Source of the DNA: Angiostrongylus vasorum
Taxonomy: Eukaryota; Nematoda; Chromadorea; Rhabditida; Metastrongylidae
Length of the DNA: 64,000 bases
Direction of reading: 5' to 3'
NCBI GenBank assembly: GCA_018806985.1
Contig: JADANN010000183.1
Location: 434,001 to 498,000, forward strand
Position 1 is the stretch's first letter; every line of letters begins with the position of its first letter. Positions 21,784-32,052 of the stretch are shown in pieces. The position numbers were made by a program, and so were the translations under genes. The notes under the pieces were generated by a model. That model saw only the letters and a list, made by a program, of their open reading frames with translations. It had not been told where the DNA came from and did not search any database.

Positions 21784-24263
21784 TAAATATATATATATAT
21801 ATATATATATGGGAAAATATCCATCGTAGTCTTTCTAGTGGATGAAAGGGCAAGAGAGTACGAAATATTGGAAATTTGCAAAAAAAAAGTCCTGAAGAAG
21901 TCATATGTTGTTGATAGCAGGAGCCAACTTCTGTGCTGCAGCGATTGTGCTAAGAAGTTCTGGAATTCCCACGCATTGAGAGTATTACTTTTATTATGTT
22001 CGTTCAAGAAGTGTTTTGTAAAAAGTCTTTGTGCTAAAAGGAAATATCTAACCTATGAGCCTATATTTGAATGACAAAAAAACAACTAGAGCACATTTTT
22101 TTCGGCAATCAAATGAAACAAAGTCTGCGTTTAAAGGACGCTTGTTATGGAAAGCAGTAAAAATTTTGTTACTTTATCTGTGAAATATCTGTGGATAGTT
22201 AATTAAAAGTAGACATTCTGTTAACACTCTACTTTTTCTCTGAAGACGTCACACACCTCATTAAAAAGGACGACAAAGCTTGAAATATACCTTTGTTTCG
22301 TTTGAATATGTTCGTTCGAAGAACTATGCTGAAAATGGGAGTCCGAGCGAATCCATATCCAAAACTTGTATGTTTTCTGTAGATTCTCAGTGTTTAGGTA
22401 TTTCACGGAAACCATAGTAAAACAGGTGTGATGGTGAACGTGTTAACCCCCGGAAGGGGTAATGCTGTGTTTGATCCCCACCGCAGACACTTACGGTGCA
22501 GAGTTTTGCAAACATCTCAGCGTCATTGTGATTGCCATTAGGTAATAGTTATTATCACATAGTTAAATACTTCACTGTAAAGTGAATGCAGCTTATATTG
22601 TACTGTGCACAGCATATATTGTACATAAGGTTTTGGTTGGTGGGAAATTTTTTTTCTTCTGTGGTTGATGGGAAATTTTTTTCTTCTGTGGTCGGTGGGA
22701 ATTTTTTTCTTCCTGATCTTCATTGTATTCGCCTGTGATATCAGTGAAGACCTTGAAACTAGATAAAAGAAGAAATCGTTGAGAATTTTTCTAATAATGC
22801 CACAGTTGGACAGCTGTGTTCAGCCTTGCGATCATAGTAGTTTGTTATCTTGGTATGATCGTCCTGCCGTTCTGGAGTAACACTTAACCATGAAGCTGAC
22901 TCATAATCCTTAAAAACGCCTCATCATCATCAGCAACAGTCACATTCTCTGTCTTTCCAACGTTAAAGATATGATTCTTTCCGAATAGATCCACCCTACA
23001 TTGTTTTTCCCCTGTGATAGGTTCACATCTAGTGCTGTGTAGGTATTCTTTACGTGTGGAGTTCAATGTTGGTTATTTTGCAGTCGTTTTTGTTCCTGTG
23101 GTGCTACCACGTCTTGAAATCGCTCTTTGTACCCTTTCTCATTCCCTTCTTCTTCATTATCACGATTAAAACAAATAAAAAAGTTTCTTGAGGTTGTTTT
23201 TTCTGTTTTGGACAAGGGCCTAGTCGATTATTGGTTTGCTTTGCGAGTATTTACAATCTATAGAAAATTAGCACTTTAGTTCTTTGAGACTAACGACCTG
23301 ACTGCTGATGAGATTTGAGTTGAATATACGTTTCCTTTTCCGATATGATGTATAATGCCGTTAGCTCCATGACTTATGGTATCTATGCGACAAATTGGCT
23401 TAGTGAGATGGCAGTATAGGAGGTGTAGGAGAAAAGTTTTTTATCCAATTTAAAATATCTGCACCCCTAACCTACTTCATCTTCATAGTGGTTTATTATT
23501 CTCCCCCTAAATCGTTTTGATACTTGTATCCCTATTGAATTGTCGACATAAATATCGGCCATAGTTTCTCCCATGTGGTGTCGATAAATCGACCAATGGA
23601 CCTTCATAGGTATGGTAGACTACGAAAAAAATCACAGTATCTTTCACTTCACGTTGTTTATAATTTATTCTCTTCTTGTTCGCGTATTTCCTGCTTTCTC
23701 TTGAAAATCTTGCATATTACAACCAATGTCGTGAAAATGAAGTGTGACAGGGAAGGGTCGCTGGGTCAGTTGCTCAAGAAATGTTGAACTGCCCGGTAGC
23801 GTGCCCGTTGGTTAAGAAGGACCATTTAATATAAGGCAGGCACGCAGGCGTTGTTTCAAGCAATTCATGATACACTAAGTTATATGATAGGAATAAGAAG
23901 ACACAAATACATGATTGCTACAAGAAATGTGAAAATGAAAGGTAGAGAATATTTCACGAGAAATATTTTCTAAATCTGGCTTAGGTTTTGAAACGTTTGT
24001 CATCAGTACCGAGAAAGATTTGACCTTGTTTGAAATCTGAGCTCTGTGCCTCGAAATAAGATTTTTCCTTCTTAACAGTTTGCTCTTTCTTTTCCGTAAT
24101 TGAAATGCACGTTTTCATTATTCTTCTTATTTAATAGGTCCACACGATCGTTTACGTTTCTCAGCGTTTGACATTGCACCAGGAATATAACCTCATCCCA
24201 CTGATAATTCGTTTTCATGAAGGCAATCCGTGCTGCAGCAGTCGGTATTAGATTAGTTTGCAT
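12226..24263 (-). CDS. Gene N: minus-strand gene, discontinuous model, function not recognised
   Basis: Exon-like segments are found at 24263-24156, about 23047-22889, 13307-13210 and 12294-12226. The last three join in phase: ...MSQLH, V, RAAEEDEMDDSQTFTFYIIK..., NAILKFDNHQGDSDAIQKMT and stop. The central part contains acidic and Lys-rich stretches and an N-glycosylation-type NVT. The first segment opens with ATG directly after CCGCTAG and ends at GTAAAC, but its link to the second is missing an exon. The long intron between 22.9 and 13.3 kb would contain the plus-strand Ig exons, so the two genes would interleave. Alternatively the right-hand segments belong to another gene. Confidence 0.4.
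12764..12803 (-). ncRNA. Decayed hammerhead-like motif
   Basis: The minus strand reads CTGTGAAGAAGGCGAAACCG then CCTAAACGTCAGC. The layout matches the 7.5-kb motif with mutated core positions. A shared flank (AACCTCGGCATTGGTGAATA at about 12329) suggests the same Penelope-type terminal repeat. Confidence 0.3.
12810..13205. other. Intron-like AT-rich stretch
   Basis: Within the last intron of gene N. Thymine-rich, no recognised element. Confidence 0.35.
13210..13307 (-). CDS. Gene N internal exon
   Basis: A pyrimidine-rich acceptor ending ACACCATAG leads into 32 codons starting RAAEEDEMDDSQTFTFYIIK and ending KKKGVLRK before a GTTGAG donor. Both phases agree with the neighbours. Confidence 0.55.
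13363..13645 (-). repeat. SINE family A, full-length copy
   Basis: Reverse orientation, from GATAAAGCTCTCGGCGTTAA to the A box near 13633. The central block and B box are intact. Confidence 0.8.
14150..14315 (+). repeat. SINE family A, 3' part
   Basis: It starts inside the central block (ATATATCTGGGAACATAAAA) and ends at TTGATCAATGCAGAGAGCTT. Confidence 0.55.
14400..14565 (-). repeat. SINE family B, decayed fragment
   Basis: TGTTGAATGTTGATCGGGAA and CTCGAGATAGCCATGCTGTA match the inner part of SINE B in minus orientation. Confidence 0.4.
15399..15869 (+). pseudogene. Ig gene exon split by a repeat-D insertion
   Basis: Without the insertion the frame reads LCIATHNIINC then TSNATFEVSVKHN and ends at donor GTAATA (15870). 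The 12-bp AATATAATTAAC is duplicated at both edges of the inserted repeat. Read through, the frame meets stop codons inside the insert, so the exon is broken unless the insert is spliced out. Confidence 0.5.
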
Positions 24264-24948
24264 CTAGCGGAGTAATACTTAGGTATTTCAGATTATCCTC
24301 AGCTTTCTTTTTCGATCCGTTCGGATTAGTTTTAGTTTGTTGGTTTGTTTTTCGGCTCTTCTAAAACAATAAATCAATCTGATTGTTAACAATCGATGGC
24401 CAGAAGCCTTATTTCTTAAAAATCCTGGGAAAATACTCTTGTTTAGTTATTTATTGCTTGAACTTCTATGAAGCTGATGGATCACGTAACATTTCTTATC
24501 TGACAGAAAAAATGTTTCACATTTCTTTTCTTTTATGTCTTCTTGTTTTCTTAGACCAATACAATTTCCGAGATTTCTGTAAATAACGTTATTTATTTTC
24601 ATGCCATTTCTGTATATTCGGTATTAGTTTAGTTCCCTCCCTCTATTGATATTGTTGAAGTTTTTCTCTTCACACACGTAAAACCATCGATGGTGTTCTG
24701 CTCGCACAATAGGTTTTTTTTGGCGCTTTCAGCAGTTGATTGAATGCTAGTTGCTAAAAAAAAGCGATAGTTATTTGGAATCCAACACAATCTAATTGGT
24801 GTTGTATGAGGTTTTCTGCTTTTATTATTTTAGAACAAGCATAACTTCTTATGAGCTTCCTACGTTCTTCGTGAATGGTGATATCGACGATCGCAAATCT
24901 AAAGAATACCTAGACTCATTTGCATTCACTGAACCAAGGACTTTGTAA
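15399..24948 (+). CDS. Gene Ig: immunoglobulin-domain gene, plus strand, partial model
   Basis: Exons at 15.4/15.8, 20246-20415, 20718-20781, 20862-20930 and 20994-about 21016 join in phase and read as the end of one Ig-like domain followed by a second. F-strand signatures are LCIATHNIINCTSN and YDEGVYYCYVENE, each followed by a G strand (ATFEVSVK, NCQLRVSVK). The second domain lacks a B-strand Cys (ITVKVSM), so its YYC cysteine would be unpaired. NCT/NAT sequons indicate an extracellular protein. A candidate terminal exon lies at 24834-24948. No kinase or clear transmembrane exon was identified, so cell-adhesion, receptor or secreted roles remain open. The 5' part was not found. Confidence 0.5.
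15432..15823 (+). mobile_element. Repeat D (about 390 bp, non-coding retroelement-like), copy 1
   Basis: It begins CCACCCAACGGTTTACCGCC and ends in TTCAAGTGTCAAGTGTCA, a simple-repeat-like tail. Target-site duplication AATATAATTAAC precedes it and overlaps its right end. Homologous copies lie at 19.0, 29.7 and 39.1 kb. Its 3' end resembles that of the antisense RTE family, suggesting mobilisation by an RTE. Confidence 0.75.
16385..18640 (-). mobile_element. RTE-type retrotransposon, second family (RTE-C), antisense and decayed
   Basis: Minus frames show RT-family signatures: FFLPKKGDQRDLRNHCPILF (about 17600) and YKLFTKTILSSI. The late C-terminal [20 protein letters not shown] lies near 16900. 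Upstream pieces such as PRRKSPNVHDDKIPNEIVFK (18250-18330) precede an endonuclease-like SDHYLV segment near 18390. The 3' UTR occupies 16385-16810 and recurs at 61.2 kb. Many stops make it inactive. Confidence 0.7.
18955..19322 (-). mobile_element. Repeat D, copy 2
   Basis: Reverse orientation: GGATTTGCTGGTTTAGCTAG at the left and CGGTAAACCGTTGGGAGGGT at the right match repeat D. Confidence 0.75.
19388..19757 (-). repeat. SINE family B, full-length copy
   Basis: Tail CTGTGCTGATCCCAACACTT at the left, B box (AATCGAACTAACACC in plus) near 19699 and A box near 19745. The central block is intact. Confidence 0.8.
20246..20415 (+). CDS. Gene Ig exon 2
   Basis: Acceptor TTGATTTAG. The split codon G|AG joins exactly to the 15869 donor. 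Fifty-six codons: NPVLYSYDPNESNFQVSQKK, then GESITVKVSMTNIENAATLL. The exit GTTTTT donor is atypical but phase-consistent. Confidence 0.6.
20718..20781 (+). CDS. Gene Ig exon 3
   Basis: Acceptor CTTTTTTTCAG and donor GTGACG. Twenty-one codons LFFKGNGRLKGFDVTFSVGL(L), plus one base. Confidence 0.6.
20862..20930 (+). CDS. Gene Ig exon 4 (Ig F strand)
   Basis: Acceptor ACATATCCAG. Twenty-two codons containing SYDEGVYYCYVENEEF, the classic D-x-G-x-Y-x-C turn of an Ig domain. Donor GTTATG. Confidence 0.65.
20994..21016 (+). CDS. Gene Ig exon 5 (G strand, 3' limit uncertain)
   Basis: Acceptor CTACACATAG after a 63-nt intron. In-phase NCQLRVS completes the G strand. The donor may be GTATCA at 21011 or GTTAAA at 21017. 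Another frame of this stretch is also open for 39 codons. Confidence 0.4.
21466..21713 (-). repeat. SINE family A, copy abutting TA microsatellite
   Basis: Reverse orientation from AATAAAGCTGTCGGCGTTGA to GACCACTGCGCCACAAGAGC, with a 30-bp deletion in the central block. It is followed directly by the TA array. Confidence 0.75.
21714..21810. repeat. (TA)n microsatellite
   Basis: About 45 TA units with one short interruption (GTATAAATA) at 21781. Length is likely polymorphic. Confidence 0.95.
21836..22074 (+). other. Unassigned protein-like ORF
   Basis: After TCTTTCTAG a frame of about 78 codons (YEILEICKKKVLKKSYVVDS, CCSDCAKKFWNSHALR) stays open. The complementary strand is also open, so neither strand is proven. 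Confidence 0.25.
22425..22545. mobile_element. Fold-back repeat E, half copy
   Basis: GTGATGGTGAACGTGTTAAC to TTTTGCAAACATCTCAGCGT matches one arm of the family at 2.9 kb. Confidence 0.6.
22889..23047 (-). CDS. Gene N exon (acidic/NVT part)
   Basis: Fifty-two codons with CEPITGEKQCRVDLFGKNHI and VTVADDDEAFLRIMSQLH. Exit by GTTAAG donor leaves one base that fits the 13307 entry. The right edge is uncertain (acceptor CACGTAAAG, or within the next 20 nt). Confidence 0.45.
23090..23170 (-). other. Possible extra gene N exon
   Basis: A minus frame reads EEEGNEKGYKERFQDVVAPQ and on to a TGA. The stretch is protein-like, but I could not fit its phases to the neighbours. Confidence 0.25.
24156..24263 (-). 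CDS. Gene N candidate first exon
   Basis: ATG immediately follows CCGCTAG. Thirty-six codons (LIPTAAARIAFMKTNYQWDE) end at donor GTAAAC. The acceptor directly before ATG could serve cis- or trans-splicing. Confidence 0.4.
24834..24948 (+). CDS. Candidate terminal exon (gene Ig tail?)
   Basis: A strong acceptor TATTATTTTAG precedes one base plus 37 codons (SYELPTFFVNGDIDDRKSKE) and TAA. Hydrophilic, as expected of a cytoplasmic tail. The opposite strand is also open, and the link to exon 5 was not found. Confidence 0.4.
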
Positions 24949-25027
24949 AATCAAGAAATTTCACTGGTTTATGACTTGAATTTTATATTAAGTAGTAAAG
25001 CATACAGTCATGGAATACAATCATTAT

Positions 25028-28000
25028 CTTCGGATTGTATTCTACGAGTCAATTCGGCAGAAGCTTCCAATCAAGTATTGGGAAGTACACATGTGCGACT
25101 TTGGAGTCACTTCTGAGAAGTAAGCTCCTCGTCTACTCTGGGAGAGGCTGGAAAGCTAGCAGTGGGTATTCAGCCCTTAAATCTGTACGTGCCTATCAAT
25201 TTAGAAACAGAGTAGAATAAGTGGGCCTCATTCTGCTGAGCTCTAAATAGCGCTCTATAGTGTAGCATTGTTTAGGACCCGTACAGAGGGGCTGCTAAAA
25301 TCTCAGGGCTATTCCGATTCGCCTAAATCTGTATGGAATATGACTGAAGTGACGACCTGTAACTATAGTGCACATTCAGTTGCGTCTCAGTTCTACACTC
25401 ATGGTATGATGGTGCAGGCTAAAGGAATACGGTCAGTTGTCATCAGGGGAGCCGAGACGGGAAGGCGTCGCCCATTCAACGCCATCTATGATGCCGGAGA
25501 ATAAAATAAAAAACTCTTTCTCGGAACATAGGACAACGGAGAAGTCGGCGGCGGCGTCGGTGTTCTCTTCAACATTGATTTGGGCATGAACATCGATCCG
25601 TTCGAACAACTAACAATCCTAATCGGACGTTTATAGTTGAAGAGATATGACCAATATCGGATTTGATAGTCTTTGTCGTCTCCTCGTCATGCCGACATTA
25701 AGTTGTGAGCAAGATGAAGTCGAAGCGTTCTATACGGGCTTCAAGAAGTTCTACAGAGAAGACGACACATTGTTTAAGGTCATCAATAGAGATTCTGACG
25801 CTAAGATTGAAGCCAAAAGAACGCTGAAGAACATCATACTGGGAACCCATGGATTAGAATGGTACGAGCGAGGTAAGCGAGTATATGAGTTTATCATGAT
25901 GACCAAGACGACTGAGGTTAATTCACAATTCCAAAAGCTCTTAAAAAGGTAGTCTCCCAACAGAGACTACAATAACGAACTAGACCACATCACAGTAATT
26001 CGAAGGTGTTGCCTAAAGCATTATCATTGTAGTTGCCAAATTTTACACGGGATCAGACCATCGTCTCCTTTGTTCAACATTTTATTCCCGTGGAAAGGAG
26101 AAAAAAAAACGAAATCCCAAAACCACCATAAACTGGGATTTACTCAGTTCGTTAGCCGGCTGTTGGGGAGGTGCCATTCTTGATAACATAGACGAGGAAT
26201 ACGATCGGCTCATTCAACATATTCACGTTAGCGCTATGAAAGCTGAGAGCGCGAAAGTTTCCAAGAGTCTTCTATCTCGAGTAACACTTCAGCTAGTTCA
26301 GAACTTGCAAAACGTTGTAGAGATGCAATAAAGAAGACTTTAAGGAGGGAAGAGCAGCAGTAATAACCAGAGATGCAATGGCTGAGAAGAACATCAACAA
26401 AGATCATCAAGATTAAGCCAGTTACACGGTCAAGGTCATTGCACTCCGACGCCGACACAAAACAGTTGCAGCTTCCAGAAAGACAGTGGGGGAAATCGTC
26501 TACGACAGCTAGTCAGGGTCCCTTTAACAGCCATGTCCCCTTGTTCTTAAATGAAAAGAAAGAGCATGGAAATGCAGTCCACTGGTTGGTTTTGTGTTCC
26601 AAAATCCGACGTGCTATTTCGACAATGAAGGTCACTGAACAACATATAGTCCGGACACGATAAGATCTGAACATCTGGAGAACCTTCCACCAGTCCTCAT
26701 AAAAAAACACTTGCTCGACTCTTCACACATTACTTATCAGAATGCAAGGTTCCAACTCCGGTGAAGAACAGCAAGGCCATATTGTTGTTCAACAAGGGTG
26801 ACTTCAAAGGCATTGGCAATTATCGTTCAATCTGCTTCTTTCTGTCGTCTTTAATGCTCCACTCAAGTCATCGTATACACGATTGAAAGAACAATGGAGT
26901 ATGGACAGCCATGTGATTAGGCAGGGTTTCGAAAAGGATTCAGCGACACAACAAGACTGGTTGAAGTATTTCTGTGCCTCGATTTAAAGAATTCTTTTGA
27001 CTCAGTTGAGATAGGAGCAGTCATGGAAGCCCTGGACAGTCAGGGAGTCTCTATTCAGTACACAAGGATTCTTCACGAACTGTATAAAAATTTCACAGCC
27101 AAGATATCAACATGCTTTAGCGATATTAATACCGACATTGAAAGAGAGATTAGGAAAGGCGATACTATTACGAAAAAAATTATTTATTGCCATCTTTCAG
27201 AACGTCATGCGAACATTGGAGTGGAACAAAATAGGATTGAAAATTGATGGTTAGAAATTACCCCATCTCCGCTTTGCTGATGACATCGTTTTCATAATAC
27301 CGAACATTAGCCAAGCGAAACGAATGCTTGCCGACTTTGAAAAAGCCTGTGGGAAGATCGATCTTCGACTACATCTCATAAAAACGATGTTCATGAGGAA
27401 CAGATTAGTCACGAATGCCCATTCACGCTCAACGACGTTAATATCTCCTCCGTTTGCTCCAGTTATGTCCATCTAGATCGGGAAATCAACATGATGAACA
27501 AGTTAACCTCAGAGTTGAGCAAGAGGAAATGAACGGCTTAGAGAGCTTTCATGAGCATAGAGGGTTTATTGAAGAGAACAAAGGACACCCCGAACTCGGC
27601 GCCCACCTATTCGACTCTACTATTCTTCCTGCCTTATGGTGTGCGTCGGGAACCTGGTCTTTACGTGAGCAGGGTGGTCAGAAGATCACTTAGAGTTATT
27701 GAACGCGCTATCGAAAGGATGCTAGGAGTAACTCATATTCCGCAAGCGATAGAGGGGATCTAGAGTTCTGATCTTTCGGATTATATCAAAACTCAAAGAC
27801 GTCATTCTATTGGCCAAATTGTGGTGGTAAGGAGGGTGCCTGTAGCACAGTGGTTGGTCGGAGGCGTCTTACAGTACACATGGGATCGATCCCAAGATCT
27901 TAGCCAGGCTCACCAAACCTTCCATCCCTTCGGGGTCGTCAAATTGGAATCAGACTTGTCTGGGAGGATAGCAGCGCTGGCTCGATACATCGGTAGTCCA

Positions 28001-28400
28001 CCGCGAGTCATTGTAAAGGCCAGACTTGCGTTCAGTCACCACCAACGATGCTTAGTAAAGTCGAATGCATAGCGTATCCTCCAGGGATTGATCAATGCGG
28101 AGAGCCTTATTCTTTTTTTAGGCAGCGAGGACCCGGAATGCATTTGAACGACAATCGATGGATAAGAGCCGTGAGCGACTGAATTCTTTGGGTTGTCGAA
28201 CGCACATCAGAGAGACCACCGTCGTTGTGGTCAAAAATTCTTCATGAAAGCTCTAGAAGGGAGATATAAGGCCTAACGAGTCCATAGAGCGATCAGAACC
28301 CACTGGGTTACACTTACACGCGACAGGGTGAAATAGAAGGTTTATTGGCTCCCGGCAAATTCACTCCACAATCAGCGGCACAAGAGGTGACACAGGTGAG
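25028..28400 (+). mobile_element. RTE-type retrotransposon, copy 2 (old, with nested SINE)
   Basis: Same family as the 7.7-kb copy but more diverged and 5'-truncated, starting near GATTGTATTCTACGAGTCAA. Endonuclease remnants lie at 25.4-26.2 kb (RRRPFNAIYDAGE) and RT remnants at 26.5-27.5 kb. The C-terminal zone is at 27.5-28.35 kb and is cut by a SINE. Multiple stops. Confidence 0.8.
27834..28118 (+). repeat. SINE family A inside RTE copy 2
   Basis: It starts GTGCCTGTAGCACAGTGGTT and ends ATTGATCAATGCGGAGAGCC. RTE 3' sequence resumes after it (CGACAATCGATGGATAAGAG). Confidence 0.8.
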
Positions 28401-28404
28401 TAAA

Positions 28405-28815
28405 AAAAGTGAGACAGTAGCTGATAAATATGTTCCTCGCGATCTGCAACTATGCGACTACATTCTTTATGCCGTTAAATGTCTTTCTCGGACAATACTT
28501 TAAAGAGATGCGTTTGATGATTCAGTAGTAAAAACATACGTCGAATTGACACCTATTCGGTTATTCCTTGGAGGACTCAGGTGCTGCTGCAACATGTAAA
28601 TCAAAAAAAGGTATTCAATATTTTAGGTTTATTCCGACTTATTCTGACTCATTTTATGCGTTTTTTTTTCGATTTTTTTACGTGACTTCACTACGTATTG
28701 TATGTCTTATTAATCCTATGCCCTTTTTTTTCCCACTCATGTTCCATAGATGTCTTCACTTTTGAAACCGGTCGCTGGTTTAGGATTTTCGGTATTTATT
28801 CATTTCTTATTTTAT
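28405..28815. other. No recognised feature
   Basis: AT-rich spacer between the old RTE copy and SINE B. Open frames here are short and T-rich. Confidence 0.35.
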
Positions 28816-28817
28816 AG

Positions 28818-29175
28818 GAACCGTCTTTCACATCTACTCTGCGGATGCCAGCACTACTCGCATTGGATTCGTTTCTTCGCATCCATAATCCACGAAGCTT
28901 TTCGGAATTTCAGCGCGTGAGCTCGACTGCTTCTTAAGGGTTGTCGGCTTCTCTATGAACGTCGTAGAATGCTAGTCGAGTCGTTCTCACTGGAGTTCTG
29001 AAATAGCCGGATTTGAGCGTTTGCAGCTGGACTGCGGAGAGTGGTTTCTCACGGACAAGTCCAGTTCTAATTCCTCGACTCCGGGGGAAAAAAAGGCTTG
29101 GTGAGCTCGGATCCGGATCTAACCAGCATCGTGCTTGTGAGGACCCGCATCACTACCACTGTGCTAGTGCTAGTG
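28818..29175 (-). repeat. SINE family B copy
   Basis: Tail CTCTGCGGATGCCAGCACTA, inner block GAAATAGCCGGATTTGAGCG, A-box region at about 29155. Confidence 0.7.
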
Positions 29176-29696
29176 TACTTGATGCTGCCTGGAATCCTAG
29201 GATAGCAGTGCTAGGGTGTGTTCCGATCTTCGGCACAGATTGCTGCTGCTTCTATGGATGTGAGAAGGCTCTTAACCATTTTCTTGATCCGTGAAGCTTG
29301 CTCAGGCGGAACGGGGTCGAATGACGACCTTCTGTGTACTGAACTTTATCTCTACCATTACGCTACCTATGTCGTTTTATTCTTATAAAGGCTTTAAAAA
29401 CGACGGTCATGTATTATTAGCGCTTTTTTAGACTGTTTCTCAGACCTATTGGGAATTTTTAAAATGTTTTGTTTTGGTAGAGATAACTAACTAATGTGTG
29501 CGCAAGTGTCTTGCTTTTCCATTAGTTTTACAACGTTAGCGGAAAAGTAATACGCTTAAGCCCCTAGAATTCAAAAAATGTTATTTTGATCCCAACATAT
29601 ATTAGCGGATTCTTTACCCTTCAAGATATCCAAGAAACTGTGTCGTGTTTTAACAAACCTATAATAAGTATCTATAATATTCACGAAGGTTATCAC

Positions 29697-30080
29697 CCCT
29701 CCCAACGGTTTACCGCCTCATCGTGGCTGGGAGGTGTTCCTGGGTGTCGGACTGCGATGTACAGCGGGGGGGATTCGTCCCTTCGGCAGGGTCGCCCAAG
29801 CTGAGAAGGAGTCCGGCATTTCCATCAGGAAGCCTAGCTAAAAGTAAACCAATACCAGAATCCACTACCGTCCTGGTATCAAAGTCGCCTGGTGGCAAAT
29901 GTCCCTCTGATCCACAGAGGCTGCGACTGCCTGTGGTGGTGAAGACCTGGGGCAGACCTTGGCCAAGCTGATTTCGGGATTCCAGGGAACCACAATGGCT
30001 TAGCCAGCAAGTCTCCGAAAAATGGTGATTATGCTGGGGCCCGCACAACTAGTCAGGACGGGCCGTTCAAGTTCAAGTAA
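29697..30080 (+). mobile_element. Repeat D, copy 3
   Basis: CCTCCCAACGGTTTACCGCC to TTCAAGTTCAAGTAAGTAAG. The simple AAGT-type tail is clear. Confidence 0.75.
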
Positions 30081-30271
30081 GTAAGTATCAAGGATACCAC
30101 CAGGCACAAAGTCTAGCACTCCAGTCTGTATGTACTTGTACTGTGGATGAAATTCCACATGATTTTCATGATTGTAAGTAGATTTAAAAAAAATCATTCT
30201 GACTTTCGAGTTCTCATGTTCTAGTGAAATGTAAAATCGTGATCAAATGGTTTTTATGTTTTACCGTTTGT

Positions 30272-30558
30272 GGTCGGGCTCGTGTGGAGCAGTGGTTGGA
30301 GGTTCCACTGCGACACACAGGTGGAAGCGATCCCGGCGCTCATGGTCCACCAAGCCTTCCATACCTCCTGGCACGGCAAATTGGTACCAGACTTGTCTGG
30401 GAGGGTAGCAGCACTGGCTCGATACATCGGTAGGTCACCGCGAGTCATTGTAAAGTCCAGATATGCATCCAATCACATCCAACGATACTTAGTAAAATCG
30501 AATGCATGGTGCATCCCTCAAGGATTGATCAACGCCGAGAGCTTTATCCTTTATGCTT
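30272..30558 (+). repeat. SINE family A with imperfect 20-bp TSD
   Basis: Flanks TTTATGTTTTACCGTTTGTG and TTTATGCTTTACCGTTTATG differ at two positions, indicating an older insertion than the 5.8-kb copy. Confidence 0.8.
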
Positions 30559-30589
30559 TACCGTTTATGGTTATAGGTACGTAAGTGTA

Positions 30590-30860
30590 GTGAATTGATG
30601 CGCCCTGCAATATAAACAGGTCGTTATTTTGATCCTTTGACCTGGGATAACGAAGCTGCCGTCATTTCCCGGTCGATGAACTAGTGCCAAATTTGTCTGG
30701 GGCAATAAACACAACGATTCGGTACATCACTAGGATTACTAGCTCATTATGGGATCAAATATAGATTCAGGTACTTCTGCTGTGCCTAGTGGAGAATTCT
30801 TGTCGCATCCCTCAGCGATTTTTCAACACCGAATGCTCTCTTCTTTATCTTTTGTCATTT
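30590..30860 (+). repeat. SINE family A, very old copy
   Basis: Recognisable by TGCCAAATTTGTCTGGGGCA in the centre and TTTTTCAACACCGAATGCTC at the 3' end. Confidence 0.5.
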
Positions 30861-31095
30861 TTGAAGTCTTAGAGGGCATATTTGCAGCTTTTGTATTGGT
30901 CGTTTACGTCGTTGATGTTGTGTAACCATCTATTAATAGATAAGACATCTATGAATAGTTCTTATATAATAACAAGGAAGTTTCTGTCTTATCTGCAAAA
31001 TTAATTGCTAACTCTACGTACTAGTCAAATCCCGCTGTTGTTATAAATCGTTTGCCTTTGCGGCCTAAACTGATAATTATAACCTTGTTTCAATG

Positions 31096-31308
31096 ATTCG
31101 AAACTCCTCTAGAGTTTCGTGAGTTTGTTTGTCTGGTTTCTAAAGCTATGATCTTAGCTTCAGTTCTTAAATCTTCACCCTCATGTCGTCACATCCCATA
31201 TGTACCTAAAGCAGAAATTATTTCAACAAAGGACTACTGTCCAGTTTTCTTATGCGGGAATAGGACGATCTCATCGCTTCAATGCCTTCACTTTGGCATG
31301 CCGTGAAC
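31096..31308 (+). other. Protein-like ORF, possible reverse-transcriptase scrap
   Basis: An open frame of about 70 codons containing SCRHIPYVPKAEIISTKDYC and PVFLCGNRT. The KAEIISTKDYCPVFL stretch resembles the RT motif before YRPISL in LINEs. No flanking domain was found. Confidence 0.25.
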
Positions 31309-31309
31309 G

Positions 31310-31760
31310 AAAATGCGCTAGCGAACATTGCATTCCTATCGTAATCAAAATTGTATCAGGAAACAACGGTCATTGAGGACATCAGATGGAATTGGTAGAA
31401 TGCTGAGACTTTCAAAATTGTGCAATATTTATGGACAATTTAAGAATCATCAAACGCAGTTCGTTTTGTTCTAGAGACAGTAAATTCAATCCAGCAGTTG
31501 TTTTCATTTCACTATAGTTCGTTGAAGACAGGTTAACAAGATCAAGGAACAAATGAAGATGTTTCGGGAAAACTGATGTAACAATGAAGTCATCTTCAAA
31601 TCACCTTCATAGTTCTCATAAGGTTTATCTCTTTTCTTATAGAAATGCTGTTGAACTGCTTACAGAGCAGTAATTTCATTAATGGCTACTTGTTTTCTAG
31701 TCCCAAATGTTTCCAGTTTGATTAAGATCTTCTTTTAAGAAAATATTAATTAATTATCAT
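31310..31760. other. No recognised feature
   Basis: AT-rich, stop-dense sequence between the ORF scrap and the next SINE. Confidence 0.35.
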
Positions 31761-31768
31761 ATGCTATT

Positions 31769-32052
31769 AGTGGCGCGTGTGGCGCAGTGGTCGGAGGTGC
31801 CTTGCAACGCACATGTGGAATCGATCCCCACACCCATGGCCCACCAAGCCTTCCATCCCTCCATGGTCGGCAAATTGGTACTAGACTTGTCCCGGAGACA
31901 GCAGCACTATCTCGATACATCGGTTGGTCACCGCGAGTCATTGTAAAGACCAGATATGCATTCAATCACCTCCAAACGATCCTTAATGAAGTCGAAATGC
32001 ATGGCGCATTCTTCAGGGGATGGATCAACGCTGAGAGCTTTATCCTTTTATC
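31769..32052 (+). repeat. SINE family A copy
   Basis: GGCGCGTGTGGCGCAGTGGT start, central block and GCTGAGAGCTTTATCCTTTT end. Confidence 0.85.

Noticed and set aside
21603..22007. ORFs with long Ile-Tyr runs
   Set aside because: These are translations of the TA microsatellite.
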